Source of the DNA: Symbiodinium natans
Taxonomy: Eukaryota; Sar; Dinophyceae; Suessiales; Symbiodiniaceae
Direction: 5' to 3'
NCBI GenBank assembly: GCA_905221605.1
Contig: CAJNDS010002190.1
Span: 1,004,788-1,068,787 of the forward strand
Length of the DNA stretch: 64,000 nt
The translations under genes were made by a program, and so were the position numbers. Position 1 is the first letter of the stretch. The number at the start of each line of letters is the position of its first letter. The notes beneath the pieces were generated by a model, which saw only the letters and a program-made list of their open reading frames with translations, was not told the DNA's origin and searched no databases. Below are positions 18,616 through 28,638 of this stretch, piece by piece.

Positions 18616-19218
18616 TGGGTCCAGGGCAGAACTCGGACGTAGAGCAGCCCCTTTCTCCCTTTTAACCGAAAGGGCCGCTTTTATTCCTAGGTATTCGTCT
18701 TGGGTCTAGGTAAACCCGACCGGTAGGCCAAGAAAGCGCAGAAGCAAATCACAACAGCAACTCCCCTTAGATTTAGGGTTTAGGGTTTAGGCTTTAGGGT
18801 TTAGGGTTGAGGGTTTAGGCTTTAGGCTTTAGGGTTTAGGGTTTAGTTTTTTTTTTCGCGGCTCCAGGTGTACCCTAGTCAGGCCTCCTTCGATCCGCGT
18901 CCCCCGCCGCAAATCCGGGTTTCAGGCTAAGCCACGATCCGAGTGTGCGCGTTTTGCGGTGTTTTTACGGTTCAGAGGGGCTCAGAAGAACTTGGGTTCG
19001 GGGAGCCTACCCAGAACCCTAAACAACCCGAAACCCTAAACCCTAAACCCCCAAACTTTGCGAACATCCCTAAGAACCTGAGCCCGAAAGCCTAAAACCA
19101 TGGTGCAGAAGCGCCTTTTTGGGCTTTCGGGTTTAGGCTATACGGGTCGAGCATACCGTGCAGTGTCGAGTCGTTGTGTTGCAAGTAGGAGGCCTAAACC
19201 CTAAACCCTAAACCCTAA

Positions 19219-19317
19219 ATTACCTAAGGGAAGTATATCCTGAATGGTTAGACTTGTAATTAACCCAATGTTGGGACCTTATAACCCTATTTATAACCCG
19301 GGAGCCCCTACATGTAC
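19219..19317 (+). mobile_element. Family-A element truncated at an ITS
   Basis: Only the inner and right parts remain (TAACCCAATGTTGGGACC to GCCCCTACATGTA). The left end is replaced by CCCTAAA repeats (19,195-19,219), joined at the CTAAGGGA(A/G)GTATA position also used at 30,024. Confidence 0.7.
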
Positions 19318-19318
19318 C

Positions 19319-19421
19319 CCTAAACCCTAAACCCTAAACCCTAAACCCTAAACCCTAAACCCTAATTAAACCCTAAACCCTAGACCCTAGACCCTAAACC
19401 CTACACCCTAAACCCTGCTCA
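19319..19421 (-). repeat. ITS array, CCCTAAA
   Basis: About fourteen units directly following the family-A fragment. Confidence 0.9.
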
Positions 19422-19451
19422 CGGATTACTTTTTTTGGGCTGTCGCTGTAG

Positions 19452-19528
19452 GCACTTCGGTGGGGTCTTTGCTGCAGGACCTCGCGCCAGCCGACCTGGT
19501 GTCGCCGCGGCTTGGCTGATATCTGTAG
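19452..19528 (+). CDS. Candidate internal exon, Ala/Gly-rich
   Basis: Acceptor GTCGCTGTAG and strong donor CTGTAG|GTGAGG bound 77 nt: 1 + 25 codons + 1. The frame begins HFGGVFAAGPRASRPGVAAA, open throughout; a second frame is also fully open. CCCTAAA left, TTTAGGG right. Product unknown. Confidence 0.5.
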
Positions 19529-19530
19529 GT

Positions 19531-19637
19531 GAGGGTTTAGGGTTTCGGGTTCAGGGTTTAGGGTTTAGGGCTAGGGTTTAGGGCTAGGGTTTAGGGTTTA
19601 GGGCGTAGGGCTTGGGGCTTAGGGCTTGGGGTTTGGG
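19531..19637 (+). repeat. ITS array, TTTAGGG, degenerate
   Basis: About fifteen units with GCTAGGG and CTTGGGG variants, starting at the donor of the previous exon. Confidence 0.85.
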
Positions 19638-20009
19638 GCACATGGGAGTCCGGCCTCGCCAGAGCTTCCGGAGGAGGGCTCAGGGCTGTTTAGGGTGTGC
19701 CAAGAGCTTTGAAACCCAAAGGGTTTAGGGTTTAGGGTTTAGGGTTTAGTGTTTAGGGTTTAGGGTTTAGTTTTTAGGGTCCTAAGTACCGGTGGTTGTC
19801 AAAATTATGATTCCTTTTTTTGTAGGTGCCATCTAGATACTAAGGCAGGGTACAGGGTAGCCGCGGTGTCATCCATCTTTCTTTGTGCTGAGGGACGCGA
19901 ACCTGCCCAAGCTCGTCTTGAGTCTGACAGCCGTTTCATTCTTTTCAGCGGGGGCCTTATGCTGGGTTCGGGTTTAGGGTTTAGGATTTAGGGTTAAGGC
20001 TTGTGTAGG

Positions 20010-20276
20010 CTTGTAGAGCTGAACATCGTCGTCCATCGTAGTGCCTTCTCCTTGGCGTGCGTAGGAAGGCGTAAGTAGGTACCGTGAAGGTCTCAACATG
20101 CAGTAGAGGCCGCCTAGGTTCGAGTAGGTTGCAGTAGATTGATGCTTCAAACTGCAACCATGACCAAGTCCGCGTCCACAGGCGTTGCGCAGGTGTTCAG
20201 GGTGTGGTGTGTGGTTTAGGAAGTGCTTGCAAGTCACCACCTGAGTCAATTGGGCACAACCTGGCTGACATAGCAA
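20010..20276 (-). CDS. Weak minus-strand coding-like region
   Basis: About 90 open codons on the minus strand, ending in telomere-like sequence. Composition is moderately protein-like and no motif is recognised. It may be chance. Confidence 0.25.
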
Positions 20277-20530
20277 ACGCAGGCCCTGAATTGCCCCGAA
20301 CGCCCAAGCTCTAAAGGCCCTGGGACTGTATAGGGGAGGCTCAACGGTTCCAAAGTTATAAGATGGGAGGGATCGAGTTTAGGGCCAATCCTTTCATACC
20401 ATTGTAACCCCGCTTAAGTTAAGAAGTTGTCGGCGGACTCGCGCCTCGGCCCTGAGGAGGCCTTCAAAATAACTGAGGTCAGATTTGTGCGGTTCACACT
20501 AAACTCCAAAAACAAACAAATATTCCAGGG

Positions 20531-20665
20531 TTCTTAAGGGAGGGGGTTTCAATGGGGGTATGCAGCCAAGGTCCCCTAATACTCCCTACTACTCCCTTAA
20601 GCTCCCTAAGCTTCCCGAAGGTTCCCTAGCTCCAATACCCCCATGATACCCCCCTCCCTTAAGAA
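20531..20665. mobile_element. Family-G MITE-like element, full length
   Basis: Terminal inverted repeats TTCTTAAGGGAGGGGG and CCCCCCTCCCTTAAGAA, 135 bp, non-coding. Related copies at 3703-3829 and 13,421-13,552. Confidence 0.7.
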
Positions 20666-20842
20666 CTTTATAATTCCCTGCCCCTAAACCCCAAACCCTA
20701 CACCCTAACCTAGATAAGAAGAAGCTGTAGTCTGAAACGGCCGCATAGTTGAGGCTTTCCGGGTCGGACTTCTTCATTGTTGGGGGATGCGGTGGGGTGG
20801 GGGGAGGGGGGTGTTAGTATTCGGGGATGGGATTAAGGTTTA

Positions 20843-20894
20843 TAACCCTAAACCCTAGACCCTAAACCCTAAACCCTAAACCCTAAACCCCAAG
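20843..20894 (-). repeat. ITS array, CCCTAAA
   Basis: Seven units. Confidence 0.85.
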
Positions 20895-21171
20895 TTCAGG
20901 CCCGCGCAGGAAAGGTTGACTGCATGCAGGCAAGGAAGGTGTCGACACATTTTCAGGGACATGACAGGCATCCTAGACCCTAGTTTCAGACCTTGAACCC
21001 TGAACCCTGAAACCTGAGTTATTAGGTTATCCAACCCTTGCCTGGCCAGCACTGCGCGAGGGCCCCTGAACGGTTTAATGGATAGTGAATAGCAGGGTGA
21101 GAGCTGAATTCAGGTGACCTTATACTTCTAATTTCTACCTCAGAGCTCCCCAAGTGCAGCCCGAGAGTGAG

Positions 21172-21263
21172 GTAGGTATGTATGTATGTATGTATGTATG
21201 TATGTATGTATGTATGTATCCTAAACCCTAACTCCTAAACCCTAAACCCTATGTATGTATGTA
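21172..21263 (+). repeat. (GTAT)n microsatellite split by ITS
   Basis: About twelve GTAT units (21,172-21,219), then four CCCTAAA-type units (21,220-21,250), then three more GTAT units (21,251-21,263). Direct evidence of telomere repeats arriving inside another repeat. Confidence 0.9.
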
Positions 21264-21720
21264 GTCCTGCAGAGGTCTTTATTCTAAACATTTTCATTGG
21301 CGTCATGGGCGAGATCTACGTCAAGGCCGGCGTGAGAGCCTAAAACCCTACGGTAAAATCCAAAAAGTTGGAACATCCTTATTCCCATACCCCAAAAGGT
21401 ACAGCAAAGGGAATCCCAGCTCTAATCAGCCTTGAAGCATGTTCCAACTTTCTGGAGTTTACTACAATCCACAACAGCGGTGCCTTTCCGCACCTGCTAC
21501 AGAAGTAGTGGTTGTAGAGGCTGCGACTTCTGTTTACCTATCACGCCCGCCAGTGCCCTTCAGTTTTTTTTTAGGGTGAGGATCCCCTCTATGTGCCTTG
21601 TTCATCTCATACGTGTCTGCAGAAGTTAGGTGCTTTGTGGGGACCCGGGCAGACGGTCCATGGTACGCATCTCGCCGTGTACATTCGTGGTCGTAGGAAC
21701 TATGGAGCAGACACACCCTA

Positions 21721-21877
21721 CGGGTCCATGTACCCATATAGGAAAAAATTTGGGCGAAAGCTACTATATGGGAATCCCTCTATGGCCCAAATGTATACTA
21801 CGTAGGTACATGGACCCATATAGTATATACTTGGGCCCTAAAGCTACTATATGGGAATCCCTCCAGGGCCCAAGCGT
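21721..21877. mobile_element. Two overlapping family-B elements
   Basis: GGGTCCATGTACCCATATAG at the left and GGTACATGGACCCATATAG in the middle are inverted. CTACTATATGGGAATCCCTC occurs twice, about 85 bp apart. The second copy runs into the family-A element. Confidence 0.65.
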
Positions 21878-22030
21878 ACATGTAGGGGCCCCCTAGTTAT
21901 AGCTAGGGTTATAAGGGCCCTTAGTTGGGTTATAAGTCCTACTATTCAGGTTATAAGTCCCTTTATAATTAAAGTGTTTAGGGTTTAGGGTTTAGGGCTT
22001 AGGAGTTCAGTAAGGGGGCCCCTGCTTGTA
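21877..22030 (-). mobile_element. Family-A element interrupted by an ITS
   Basis: Left end TACATGTAGGGGCCCCCTAG, right end GTAAGGGGGCCCCTGCTTGTA. Between CCCTTTATAATTAAAG and GTAAGGGG sit four TTTAGGG-type units (21,975-22,003) that replace about 10 bp of the consensus. This is the same internal position at which copies 19,219 and 30,024 are joined to telomere repeats. Confidence 0.75.
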
Positions 22031-22165
22031 TACTACATAGGTGCATGGACCCTTTGGGACAGTCTCCCTCGGTGCAGGGCACGGCCCGTGTCCAGCTGTG
22101 TGCTTTTCTGAGTGTTTAGGGTTTAGGGTTTGGGGTTCAGGGTTTAGGGTTTCGGAGTACCCAAA

Positions 22166-22222
22166 CCCTAAACCCTAAACCCTGAACCCTGAACCCTGAA
22201 CCCTGAACCCTGAACCCTGCAC
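22166..22222 (-). repeat. CCCTAAA/CCCTGAA array
   Basis: Three CCCTAAA then five CCCTGAA units. It follows a TTTAGGG run (22,115-22,155) by only 10 bp. Confidence 0.85.
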
Positions 22223-22249
22223 CCCGAACCCGAAAGTTCCCTGGCACAG

Positions 22250-22312
22250 GAGAAGGAACGTGCAGAGGCAACCTTCCGCATGGATCGCGCAAGGTCTTGC
22301 CCGGCTACCCAG
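22250..22312 (+). CDS. Candidate internal exon, charged
   Basis: Acceptor CCTGGCACAG and donor ACCCAG|GTCATG bound exactly 21 codons, beginning EKERAEATFRMDRARSCPAT. CCCTGAA repeats lie left and degenerate TTTAGGG (22,334-22,400) right. Phase 0 at both ends. Product unknown. Confidence 0.5.
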
Positions 22313-22597
22313 GTCATGATGGGCGCGCGTGCGTTAGGGTTTTGGGTTTTAGGGTTCAGGGCGTAGGGTTTAGGAGTTAGGATTTAGGGTTTAGTGTTTG
22401 GAACCCTACAAACCCGAGGCCCTAAACCCGCAACCCTAAACCCTAGACCCTAAGCTCTAAGCCCTGAACCCTAAACCCTAAACCCTTGGGCGGTCGGGAT
22501 GTGCCCTTGTCTTTCCAAGTCACTCGTTAGGTGGGTTGTTTACACGTTGTTCAGTGTTCAGTTTCCCCTGAATCGGACTTCGGCGGATCTGTGTAAC

Positions 22598-22830
22598 TTT
22601 GTCTAGTACCTGGAGTAGGCCCTTATTTCCGTTTTTTTGGGTCGTGGTTCCCTTACGCTCCCCTGAAACCAAAAACGATACCCTTTTCGTTCCTAGGTTC
22701 TCCAAGGTAGGATAAGGGGGACCCTTAAAAGGGAACCCCTTCTTAACCCTCTTCTGGCTCTCTTAAACAGGGGCCTTATCCCCAAGGGTCCCCCTAATCC
22801 TATCCCCAAGGTTACTCCTGGGTCTAGTTT
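22598..22830 (+). mobile_element. Family-C element with nested family-D insertion
   Basis: Family-C ends (GGAGTAGGCCCTTATT, GGTTACTCCTGGGTCTAG) bracket an inserted inverted-repeat unit 22,708-22,801 (TAGGATAAGGGGGACCC and GGGTCCCCCTAATCCTA). The insert is flanked by TCTCCAAGG and TCCCCAAGG, a likely 9-bp target-site duplication with one mismatch. Confidence 0.65.
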
Positions 22831-22894
22831 TGGCAGTTGAAGGGGGGGCCAACCTGGAATAGGAGGTTGGGCTCGCAGGATTAGGAGGCTTACC

Positions 22895-23208
22895 CAAACC
22901 CTAAACCCTAAACCCGAAACCCTAAACCCTAAATCCTAAACCCTAAATCCTAAACCCTAAGCCCTAAACTCCAAACCCGGAACCCTAAACCCTGGTTCGT
23001 CGTCTGCATGGGGCGACATGTGCACGAGGCCTGGGCCACCATCGCAGATGATTGAGCCCGAAGCCCCATGAACCCTTACAAACCCTAAACCCTAAACCCT
23101 AAACCCTAAACCCTAAACCCTGAACCCTGAACCCTAAACCCTAAACCCTAAACCCTAAACCCTAAACCCTAAACCCTAAACCCTAAACCCTAAACCCTAA
23201 ACCTTACC
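22895..23208 (-). repeat. Two CCCTAAA arrays
   Basis: 22,895-22,992 (with TCCTAAA variants) and 23,080-23,208 (about 18 units). The 87-bp spacer between shows no clear gene. Confidence 0.9.
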
Positions 23209-23331
23209 GTATAAACCTGTAGGAAGCCCTAAGCCCTTGCGAGCCCTTCAAACACTCTACCAACCCTGTGAACCCTCAGCCCCCAACGAACCTGCATGTG
23301 AACCCTGTAAACCCGAAGCCCTTCTCTGAGG

Positions 23332-23429
23332 CTCCATGCACACATATAGTAGATACTTAGGCCTTAAAGGGCTTCCCAGAAGGGTACCTTAAGGCCTAAG
23401 TATCTACTATAAGGGTACATGGAGCCTTA
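23332..23429. mobile_element. Family-B hairpin element
   Basis: Nearly perfect 98-bp inverted repeat: GGCTCCATG, TAGTAGATACTTAGGCCTTAA, a short loop, then the reverse complement ending CATGGAGCC. Non-coding. Confidence 0.75.
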
Positions 23430-23445
23430 GGGCTTATGAACACCT

Positions 23446-24047
23446 ATGAATCCTTACCACAAACTTGGGACATCTTCATCCAATCGCTACATAACCTGCG
23501 CCTTCCGCAAAATCTGTCCAAGAATCCTGGACTCGCAACAAGTCAGAAAGGAAAACGGACAAATCATTGCTACAGTCGGCGAGCTTGATAAAGCGCTGCG
23601 GGCAACCAGAGCATTCTGGCATCACTTCCCTCCACAACGCGACAAGAAGTGGCAAGATTTATGGATCCGTATGCGGGCAAAGATCCCTTTGCCTTCACGG
23701 AGTTGCCAAGTGAAAGTCTCCTTTTCAGGGCAATCCTCTCTACCAAGGACTCCTCACCGGGACCAGACGGCGTCCCATACGCATTCTACCGTCAAAGCCC
23801 TGCTTACTTTGCAGGCTTGTTGGAAGATAATCTATGGGAGATGTGCTTAGCTCAGGCTGAACATCCCCCTCTTTCTTCCTAAAGCAGATAAGGCGACTAT
23901 GCAGATAATTACAGACCCCTCGATATGCCCAATACAAGTGATCCCTAAACCCTAAACCCTAAACCCTAAACCCTAAACCCAAAATCGATCATTGATGCAG
24001 CTGTTTACGCAGTCCTTGCCGAAGGGCTCAAGGATTCCAAGCTGTAG
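23446..24047 (+). pseudogene. LINE reverse transcriptase fragment split by ITS
   Basis: Degenerate piece of a non-LTR retrotransposon reverse transcriptase. The first frame carries VRKENGQIIATVGELDKALR. After a frame change (about 23,650-23,680) comes SSPGPDGVPYAFYR, the classic LINE RT first-block motif. Further frame changes near 23,880 give FLPKADK and then YADNYRPLDMPNTSD, the second-block motif. At 23,943 the frame is broken by five CCCTAAA units, and after them KSIIDAAVYAVLAEGLKDS resumes in the same phase. No ORF1, endonuclease or poly-A tail visible. Non-functional. Confidence 0.75.
23943..23979 (-). repeat. ITS inside a LINE RT
   Basis: Five CCCTAAA units flanked by GTGATC on the left and CGATCATT on the right; the shared GATC may be a small duplication. 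Confidence 0.9.
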
Positions 24048-24097
24048 CCGACTTGAGGTTTCTTTAACCCCCCTGCCATTGGTTTAAAGGTATGGGT

Positions 24098-24370
24098 TTT
24101 GGGTTTAGGGTTTAGGGTTTAGGGTTAGGGTTTAGGGTTGCCTACTTAGGGTTAGCACCCGCCCAGGTTTTCAATACCTGCTGCGCTGCCGGATATTGCC
24201 CTGCACCTCGCCAGGAAGGAGCCTACAAGACCTACTTTTGCGTGGACATTTCCTCAACCTAATTCCAAACCCTAAACCACTGGTTTTTGGAAGCCCTGAA
24301 CTTGAACCCTGAACCCTAAACCCTAAACCCCAAACTCCAAACCCCAAACCCTAAACCCTAAACCCTAACA
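24098..24370. other. ITS of both orientations with spacer
   Basis: TTTAGGG at 24,098-24,145 and CCCTAAA/CCCCAAA at 24,303-24,368. The 157-bp spacer may hold further LINE remnant (it follows the RT fragment) but I cannot identify a motif. Confidence 0.5.
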
Positions 24371-25117
24371 AAAAGGTGGGTTGCATGTGCCTCCGGTAGG
24401 CCCCAGGCGCTGCCAAGTCCCCAGAACCCCTACTTGGAGGTTCATGGCACTGAAGAAGCAATTGTAACTGTTTAGTTTAGGGTTTAGGGCTACTATACTT
24501 AAAACGGTACTAAAAACAAGTGGCTTATAAGTGGGTTATAAGTACAGGTTATATGGTTTAATATAAGTACCATTAACCTCCAAGTAGACTCCAAACCCGA
24601 ACCTGGGCCCCAAAGACCTGCTTTTGGGGTTTAGGATTTGGGGCTTGGGTTCGGTACAGGGTTTAGGGGTGTGGGCCAGGGGTGTTTCACCGCTCGCGGC
24701 TAAGAGTCCCAGAGGCTCGAAATAATTTAGTTTTTGAAGTGTCAGCCCAGGGGCCTAAACCCTTCTTGAGGTTTGGGGTTCAGGCTTCAGGGTTTGGGGG
24801 TTTAAGGGTTTAGGGTTTAGGGGGTGTGGGGAGGCTCTTCCAGGTTCCTGCTTCTATGGTTTCGTGTCCTTTTCCCTAAACCCATCAAGCCACGAAGTGA
24901 GCCGAACGCCAACATGTGAGCGAAACCAAATTCCCAATACCCTATAGACCCTAAACCCTGAACCCTAAACCCCAAAACCCCTAGACCCTAAGTTTGCGGC
25001 ACCCAGGCTCCCTTCTATCCTGGAACGGAGGCCGGGTCGGGGGGGGAGGGGGGGTTGGTGGCAGAGATAGGGTGTGGACAGGCTCTATGCTCTCTAGGAT
25101 ATAGTCAGGTCTTTGCA

Positions 25118-25180
25118 ACCCTAAACCCTAAACCCTAAACCCTAAACCCTAAACCCTAAACCCTAAACCCTAAACCCTAA
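25118..25180 (-). repeat. Perfect ITS array, CCCTAAA
   Basis: Nine units. Confidence 0.9.
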
Positions 25181-25441
25181 TTGGGGCCCAGGGTTTAGGG
25201 CTGAGGGAGTTGTAGCAGGAACCTCCTTGGTGTAGGGTTCTGTGACATGGCCACTGAGTCGCACGCTGTTCTTTGGGAGGATTCGTTCAGGGGGTTTATA
25301 GGGTTTAGGGTTTAGGGTTTTGGGTTTAGAGTTTAGGTCATGCGACTCAACCCTCGACAACCGGCTTGGGCTCATGATGTCAGTGCCCAAAGTGCTCTGA
25401 ACCCCCATCAGGAGCCCGGATTCTCAGATTTTCGCAGTAGG
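25181..25441. other. Spacer with TTTAGGG patch
   Basis: A minus-strand open frame (25,163-25,408) passes through a decayed telomere patch at 25,300-25,330. No gene recognised. Confidence 0.3.
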
Positions 25442-25594
25442 CTAAACCCCAAAACCCCAAACCCTAAGTCCTAAACTCCAAACCCCAAACCCCAAACCCC
25501 AAACCCCAAACCCTAAACCCTAAACCCTTGGCCCTAAACCCCAAACCCTAAACCCTCAACCCCACCCTAAACCCCAACCCCCCCCCCCCCCCTC
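25442..25594 (-). repeat. CCCTAAA/CCCCAAA array ending in poly-C
   Basis: About seventeen units then about 14 C, the same arrangement as at 6922-7015 and 43,733-43,860. Confidence 0.9.
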
Positions 25595-25633
25595 AAAAAA
25601 CAATTGCATGCGAAACTTGTGCCCCGATGCCAG

Positions 25634-25704
25634 GCATGATCCTGATGGCTGTCGCAGGAGTAGCTGCATTGGTCTCACAGCACCTTGGCCGAAGATCCAC
25701 TGGG
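25634..25704 (+). CDS. Candidate exon, hydrophobic segment
   Basis: Acceptor GATGCCAG and donor ACTGGG|GTTTAGGG bound 71 nt: 2 + 23 codons. The reading MILMAVAGVAALVSQHLGRR looks like a membrane or signal segment; the frame is also open upstream. CCCTAAA and poly-C lie left and TTTAGGG right. One of the most convincing coding segments. Product unknown. Confidence 0.5.
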
Positions 25705-25727
25705 GTTTAGGGTTTAGGGTCTATCCG

Positions 25728-25852
25728 CTATTTGCTTAAGACCCCCCCCCAAGAAAAAGAGGAACAATGATTCTTCCTAATGAGGCTTAATTCAACGTAA
25801 ACTATCGGGATCCATATCTTTCCATGTTTTGGGGTTCGTAAGCAGATGGTAG
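25728..25852. mobile_element. Family-F MITE-like element
   Basis: Ends CTATTTGCTTAAGACCCCC and GGGGTTCGTAAGCAGATGGTAG are imperfect inverted repeats, matching 30,910-31,017. Non-coding. Confidence 0.6.
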
Positions 25853-25939
25853 AAATGGTTGACATGACAGCCTCTAAACCCCAAACCCCAAGCCCCACAT
25901 GTAACAGCAACCCTCATCCTGCAACGCTGAGCCGCAAGC

Positions 25940-26160
25940 CCTACAAGTAGGGGCCCCCTTTCTTTGCCAACCTTAGTTAAGGGAGTATAGCCTACATAGT
26001 AGTACTTATAGCCCCATTTACGGCCCTTATAACCCTATTTACAACCCAGGGGGCCCCAAGCCCTAAGCCTATAGTTAAGGGAGTTCTGACCTACATAGTA
26101 ATGCTTTTTACCCAATCAAAAGCCCTTATAACCCTGTTGATAACTAGGAGGCCCCCAAGC
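25940..26160 (+). mobile_element. Family-A tandem pair
   Basis: A full-length copy (CTACAAGTAGGGGCCCCC to GGGGGCCCC, 25,940-26,060) followed by a left-truncated copy (GTTAAGGGAGTTCTGACCTA to GAGGCCCCC, 26,072-26,160). Confidence 0.7.
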
Positions 26161-26306
26161 CCTAAGGCTAAGCCTGTAGGTTGTGGTGTTGAGCGAAGGG
26201 GCATTTCTGACAACCCTTCGCCGAAGCTAAGCTTGATGACGTAGACTCTGATGTACTTTTGAGCAATGGGGTCTATGCACCCTTAACCCTTAACCATAAA
26301 ACCTAA

Positions 26307-26393
26307 AACCTAAACCCTAAACCCTAAACCCTAGGGTTTAGGGTTAGGGCTTAGGGTTTAGGGTTTAGGGTTCAGCGTTTAGGGTTTAGGGTC
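26307..26393. repeat. Back-to-back ITS
   Basis: Four CCCTAAA units pass directly into TTTAGGG units through CCCTAAACCCTAGGGTTTAG, the same palindromic junction as at 7,536-7,557. Confidence 0.9.
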
Positions 26394-26483
26394 TAGGAGC
26401 CCCGAGCAATCTACTCACTAAACCCGTTGCAACACCCCAGAAGCCCTAAATCCCCTGAACCCACCGGAGTAGCTGAGGCCAAC

Positions 26484-26924
26484 CTAAACCCTACGCCTAA
26501 GACCTGGAGTCTTTATGTTATTTAGACGAGAAAAGACCAGCCTGTTGCCAGGATCTACGCCTTCTCCCACCATGATACGTCTCTTGGGCTGCACTTGCAG
26601 CAACAACAAGTGTTTAGGGTTGAGGGTGTAGGATTGCGTGATCAGGCTCCTAGGCTCATAGGCTCGCGAGAAAGCAGCCTTACACCCACAACATATCCTG
26701 GAACATCCTTTGGAAGCCCACCGGACCCCCACCTCCTTCCCCTCCACCGAAGCATCCTCGAAGTCCTCCCAATCTGGGGGATTCGCCAGAAGGTTCATGA
26801 GTAGATGGCATACAGACACGAATCCGGCCTGTTGCCGCTGACGGAAATACTTGTGAAGAGGAGAGTTGGGCCCGGACACCGCATTTTCAAGGGATCTCCG
26901 AAAGTTCAGATCCCAAATCAACAC
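26484..26924 (-). CDS. Minus-strand coding-like ORF, unknown protein
   Basis: 146 codons from an ATG at 26,924. The first half is protein-like (begins MLIWDLNFRRSLENAVSGPN; later LLMNLLANPPDWEDFEDASV). At 26,606-26,630 a three-unit telomere piece is read in frame as YTLNPKH because its stop has mutated. No family recognised. It could be a real exon with an exonised ITS or a pseudogene. Confidence 0.4.
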   Translation of the reverse strand: MLIWDLNFRRSLENAVSGPNSPLHKYFRQRQQAGFVSVCHLLMNLLANPPDWEDFEDASVEGKEVGVRWASKGCSRICCGCKAAFSRAYEPRSLITQSYTLNPKHLLLLQVQPKRRIMVGEGVDPGNRLVFSRLNNIKTPGLRRRV

Positions 26925-27124
26925 TGGTTCTTACCCTCAACCCTCAACCCTAAACCCCAAACCCTAAACCCCTAAAGGTAGATCCACTCAAGGGTTCCTA
27001 AGAATGACGCAACAGTAGTGTAGGGTAGTATTGGGAGCCTCTACTTTTTGGATCCTCTCAGGGGTCTGGGTAGGGAATCGGGGGAATTCATTTAGGTACC
27101 CTATAGAATCCCAAGGCTTGGGCA

Positions 27125-27165
27125 CAAGGGGGTGGGGAGGGGGGGAGGGGGGGGGGGGGTGGGGC
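27125..27165 (+). repeat. G-rich tract
   Basis: Interrupted poly-G (GGGGTGGGGAGGGGGGGAGG and on). Confidence 0.8.
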
Positions 27166-27224
27166 GAGACAATGTAGATGGCCCTCCACAGTCAATTGCT
27201 GCCCGCCTTCGCATGTTACCTGTG

Positions 27225-27425
27225 ATACCCTTTGCCCTTTTTGGGTTCACAAGGTTCCCTTATAATCCTAGGTAGGATAAGGGGGACCCTTAAAAGGGAA
27301 CCCCTTCTGAACCCTCTTCTGGCTCTCTTAAGCAGGGACCTTATTCAGAGGGTCTATATCCCCAAGGGTCCCCCTAATCCGATCCCCTATATAACGTTTC
27401 CAACCCAAAAAGGGGTGCCCTTTAT
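27225..27425 (+). mobile_element. Family-C/D composite repeat
   Basis: Shares GGTAGGATAAGGGGGACCCT, CCTCTTCTGGCTCTCTTAA and CCCCAAGGGTCCCCCTAATC with 22,708-22,801, inside a family-C-like context. An open + frame through it (27,232-27,549) is probably not a gene. Confidence 0.6.
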
Positions 27426-27576
27426 GTACAAATCAGAGGAGGCTATTCTGGGATTGCTGGGACCTCGCACTGCTTCTGGCCATGTCATAACAATCAAGGA
27501 ATTACAAGGGGTATCTATAGGGGGATCAGGGCTTGAGGGGGTGTGGTAGGGGTTTGGGGCATTTGAAGGCTCCGTC

Positions 27577-27681
27577 AGGGTTTAGGGTTTATACCCTAAA
27601 CCCTGAACCCCCTAAACCCTAAGCCTAAACCCTAAACCCTAAACCCTAAACCCTAAACCCTAAACCCTAAACCCTAAACCC
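27577..27681. repeat. Head-to-head ITS
   Basis: AGGGTTTAGGGTTTATACCC passes from TTTAGGG into CCCTAAA with only a TA centre, the orientation expected of a telomere-telomere fusion, followed by about eleven CCCTAAA units. Confidence 0.85.
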
Positions 27682-27713
27682 AGCAAACCCTCAATCCTAC
27701 AAACCCCTAGGTT

Positions 27714-28060
27714 TTAGGGCACCTGCTGGGCTGACGTCTCACCCAGGTACACCCCGCTCAGCGTACCCTTCTTCGTCTGCCAGGCCGTTCTGAATGGGTG
27801 AAGTTGGTTTGTACCAAACCCCTCAGCCCTAAACCCTAAATCCCTAAACTTGCCCTGCACCCAAAGAAGAGGCCCCAACATTTCTGCAAGGATACTCTCC
27901 ACCGCGGTTTTTCTGTTTTGTTTGGCTTCGTCGGGGTTAGCGGTCGGGGGTTTTGGGTTTGCTGACGCACTCGGCCTGCACGCCGGAGGCTCCAAGATAT
28001 CCGAACCCCCAAATACATCCCTAACCCTAACCCTAACCCCTAACCCCTGAACCACTAAAC
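27714..28060 (-). other. Weak minus-strand open frames
   Basis: Frames of 119 and 60 codons with Pro/Lys-rich telomere-derived pieces. No motif and not convincing as a gene. Confidence 0.25.
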
Positions 28061-28199
28061 CTCTGAACCCCAAGCCCCTGAAATTTTGACCCTAAACACC
28101 TAGCCTGTAAAACCCCTAAACCCCCAACCCCTAAACCCTAAACCCCTAAAGCCCTAAACCCTAAACCCCAAACCCTGCTTCCTGTCCTGTTGGGTAGAG

Positions 28200-28270
28200 G
28201 CTCTCATCATGCTGGGCGCCTACCAGCACCCCGAGTGCCCCTGGGTCGGGGGCCCTGAAGCGGATGCACG
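28200..28270 (+). CDS. Candidate internal exon, unknown protein
   Basis: Acceptor TTGGGTAGAG and donor GCACG|GTTTAGGG bound 71 nt (23 codons plus 2), beginning ALIMLGAYQHPECPWVGGPE. The donor GT is the first GT of a seven-unit array; CCCTAAA lies left. Convincing composition. Product unknown. Confidence 0.5.
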
Positions 28271-28335
28271 GTTTAGGGTTTAGGGTTTAGGGTTTAGGGT
28301 TTAGGGTTTAGGGTTTAGGGTTTGGGGTTTGGAGG
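28271..28335 (+). repeat. ITS array, TTTAGGG
   Basis: About nine units beginning at the exon donor. Confidence 0.9.
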
Positions 28336-28638
28336 GGGAGTCAGGGTTTAGGGGTTGAGGGGATCTTAGTAGCCCAGTGGCCCTTTTTGGGTTCCAGGTC
28401 GCCTTCACGAAAGTAACCAACGCCCAAAATGTTGCCCGTGTTTTAATAAGGTTGCTGGGGTTCCTTTTTGAATGTGGGTTTAGAGTTTTTGGGTCCAGGT
28501 CAGGGTTCATGTTTTAGTGTGGGGTTTAGGGGTTTCTTTCGGTTTAGGGTCAGGATTATCTTAGGGGGGATTTCGGGTTTGTTGTTTTTCCCCACCTTTC
28601 AACAGCCAATTAATCAAGAACAGTGAAATTTAAGCTAC

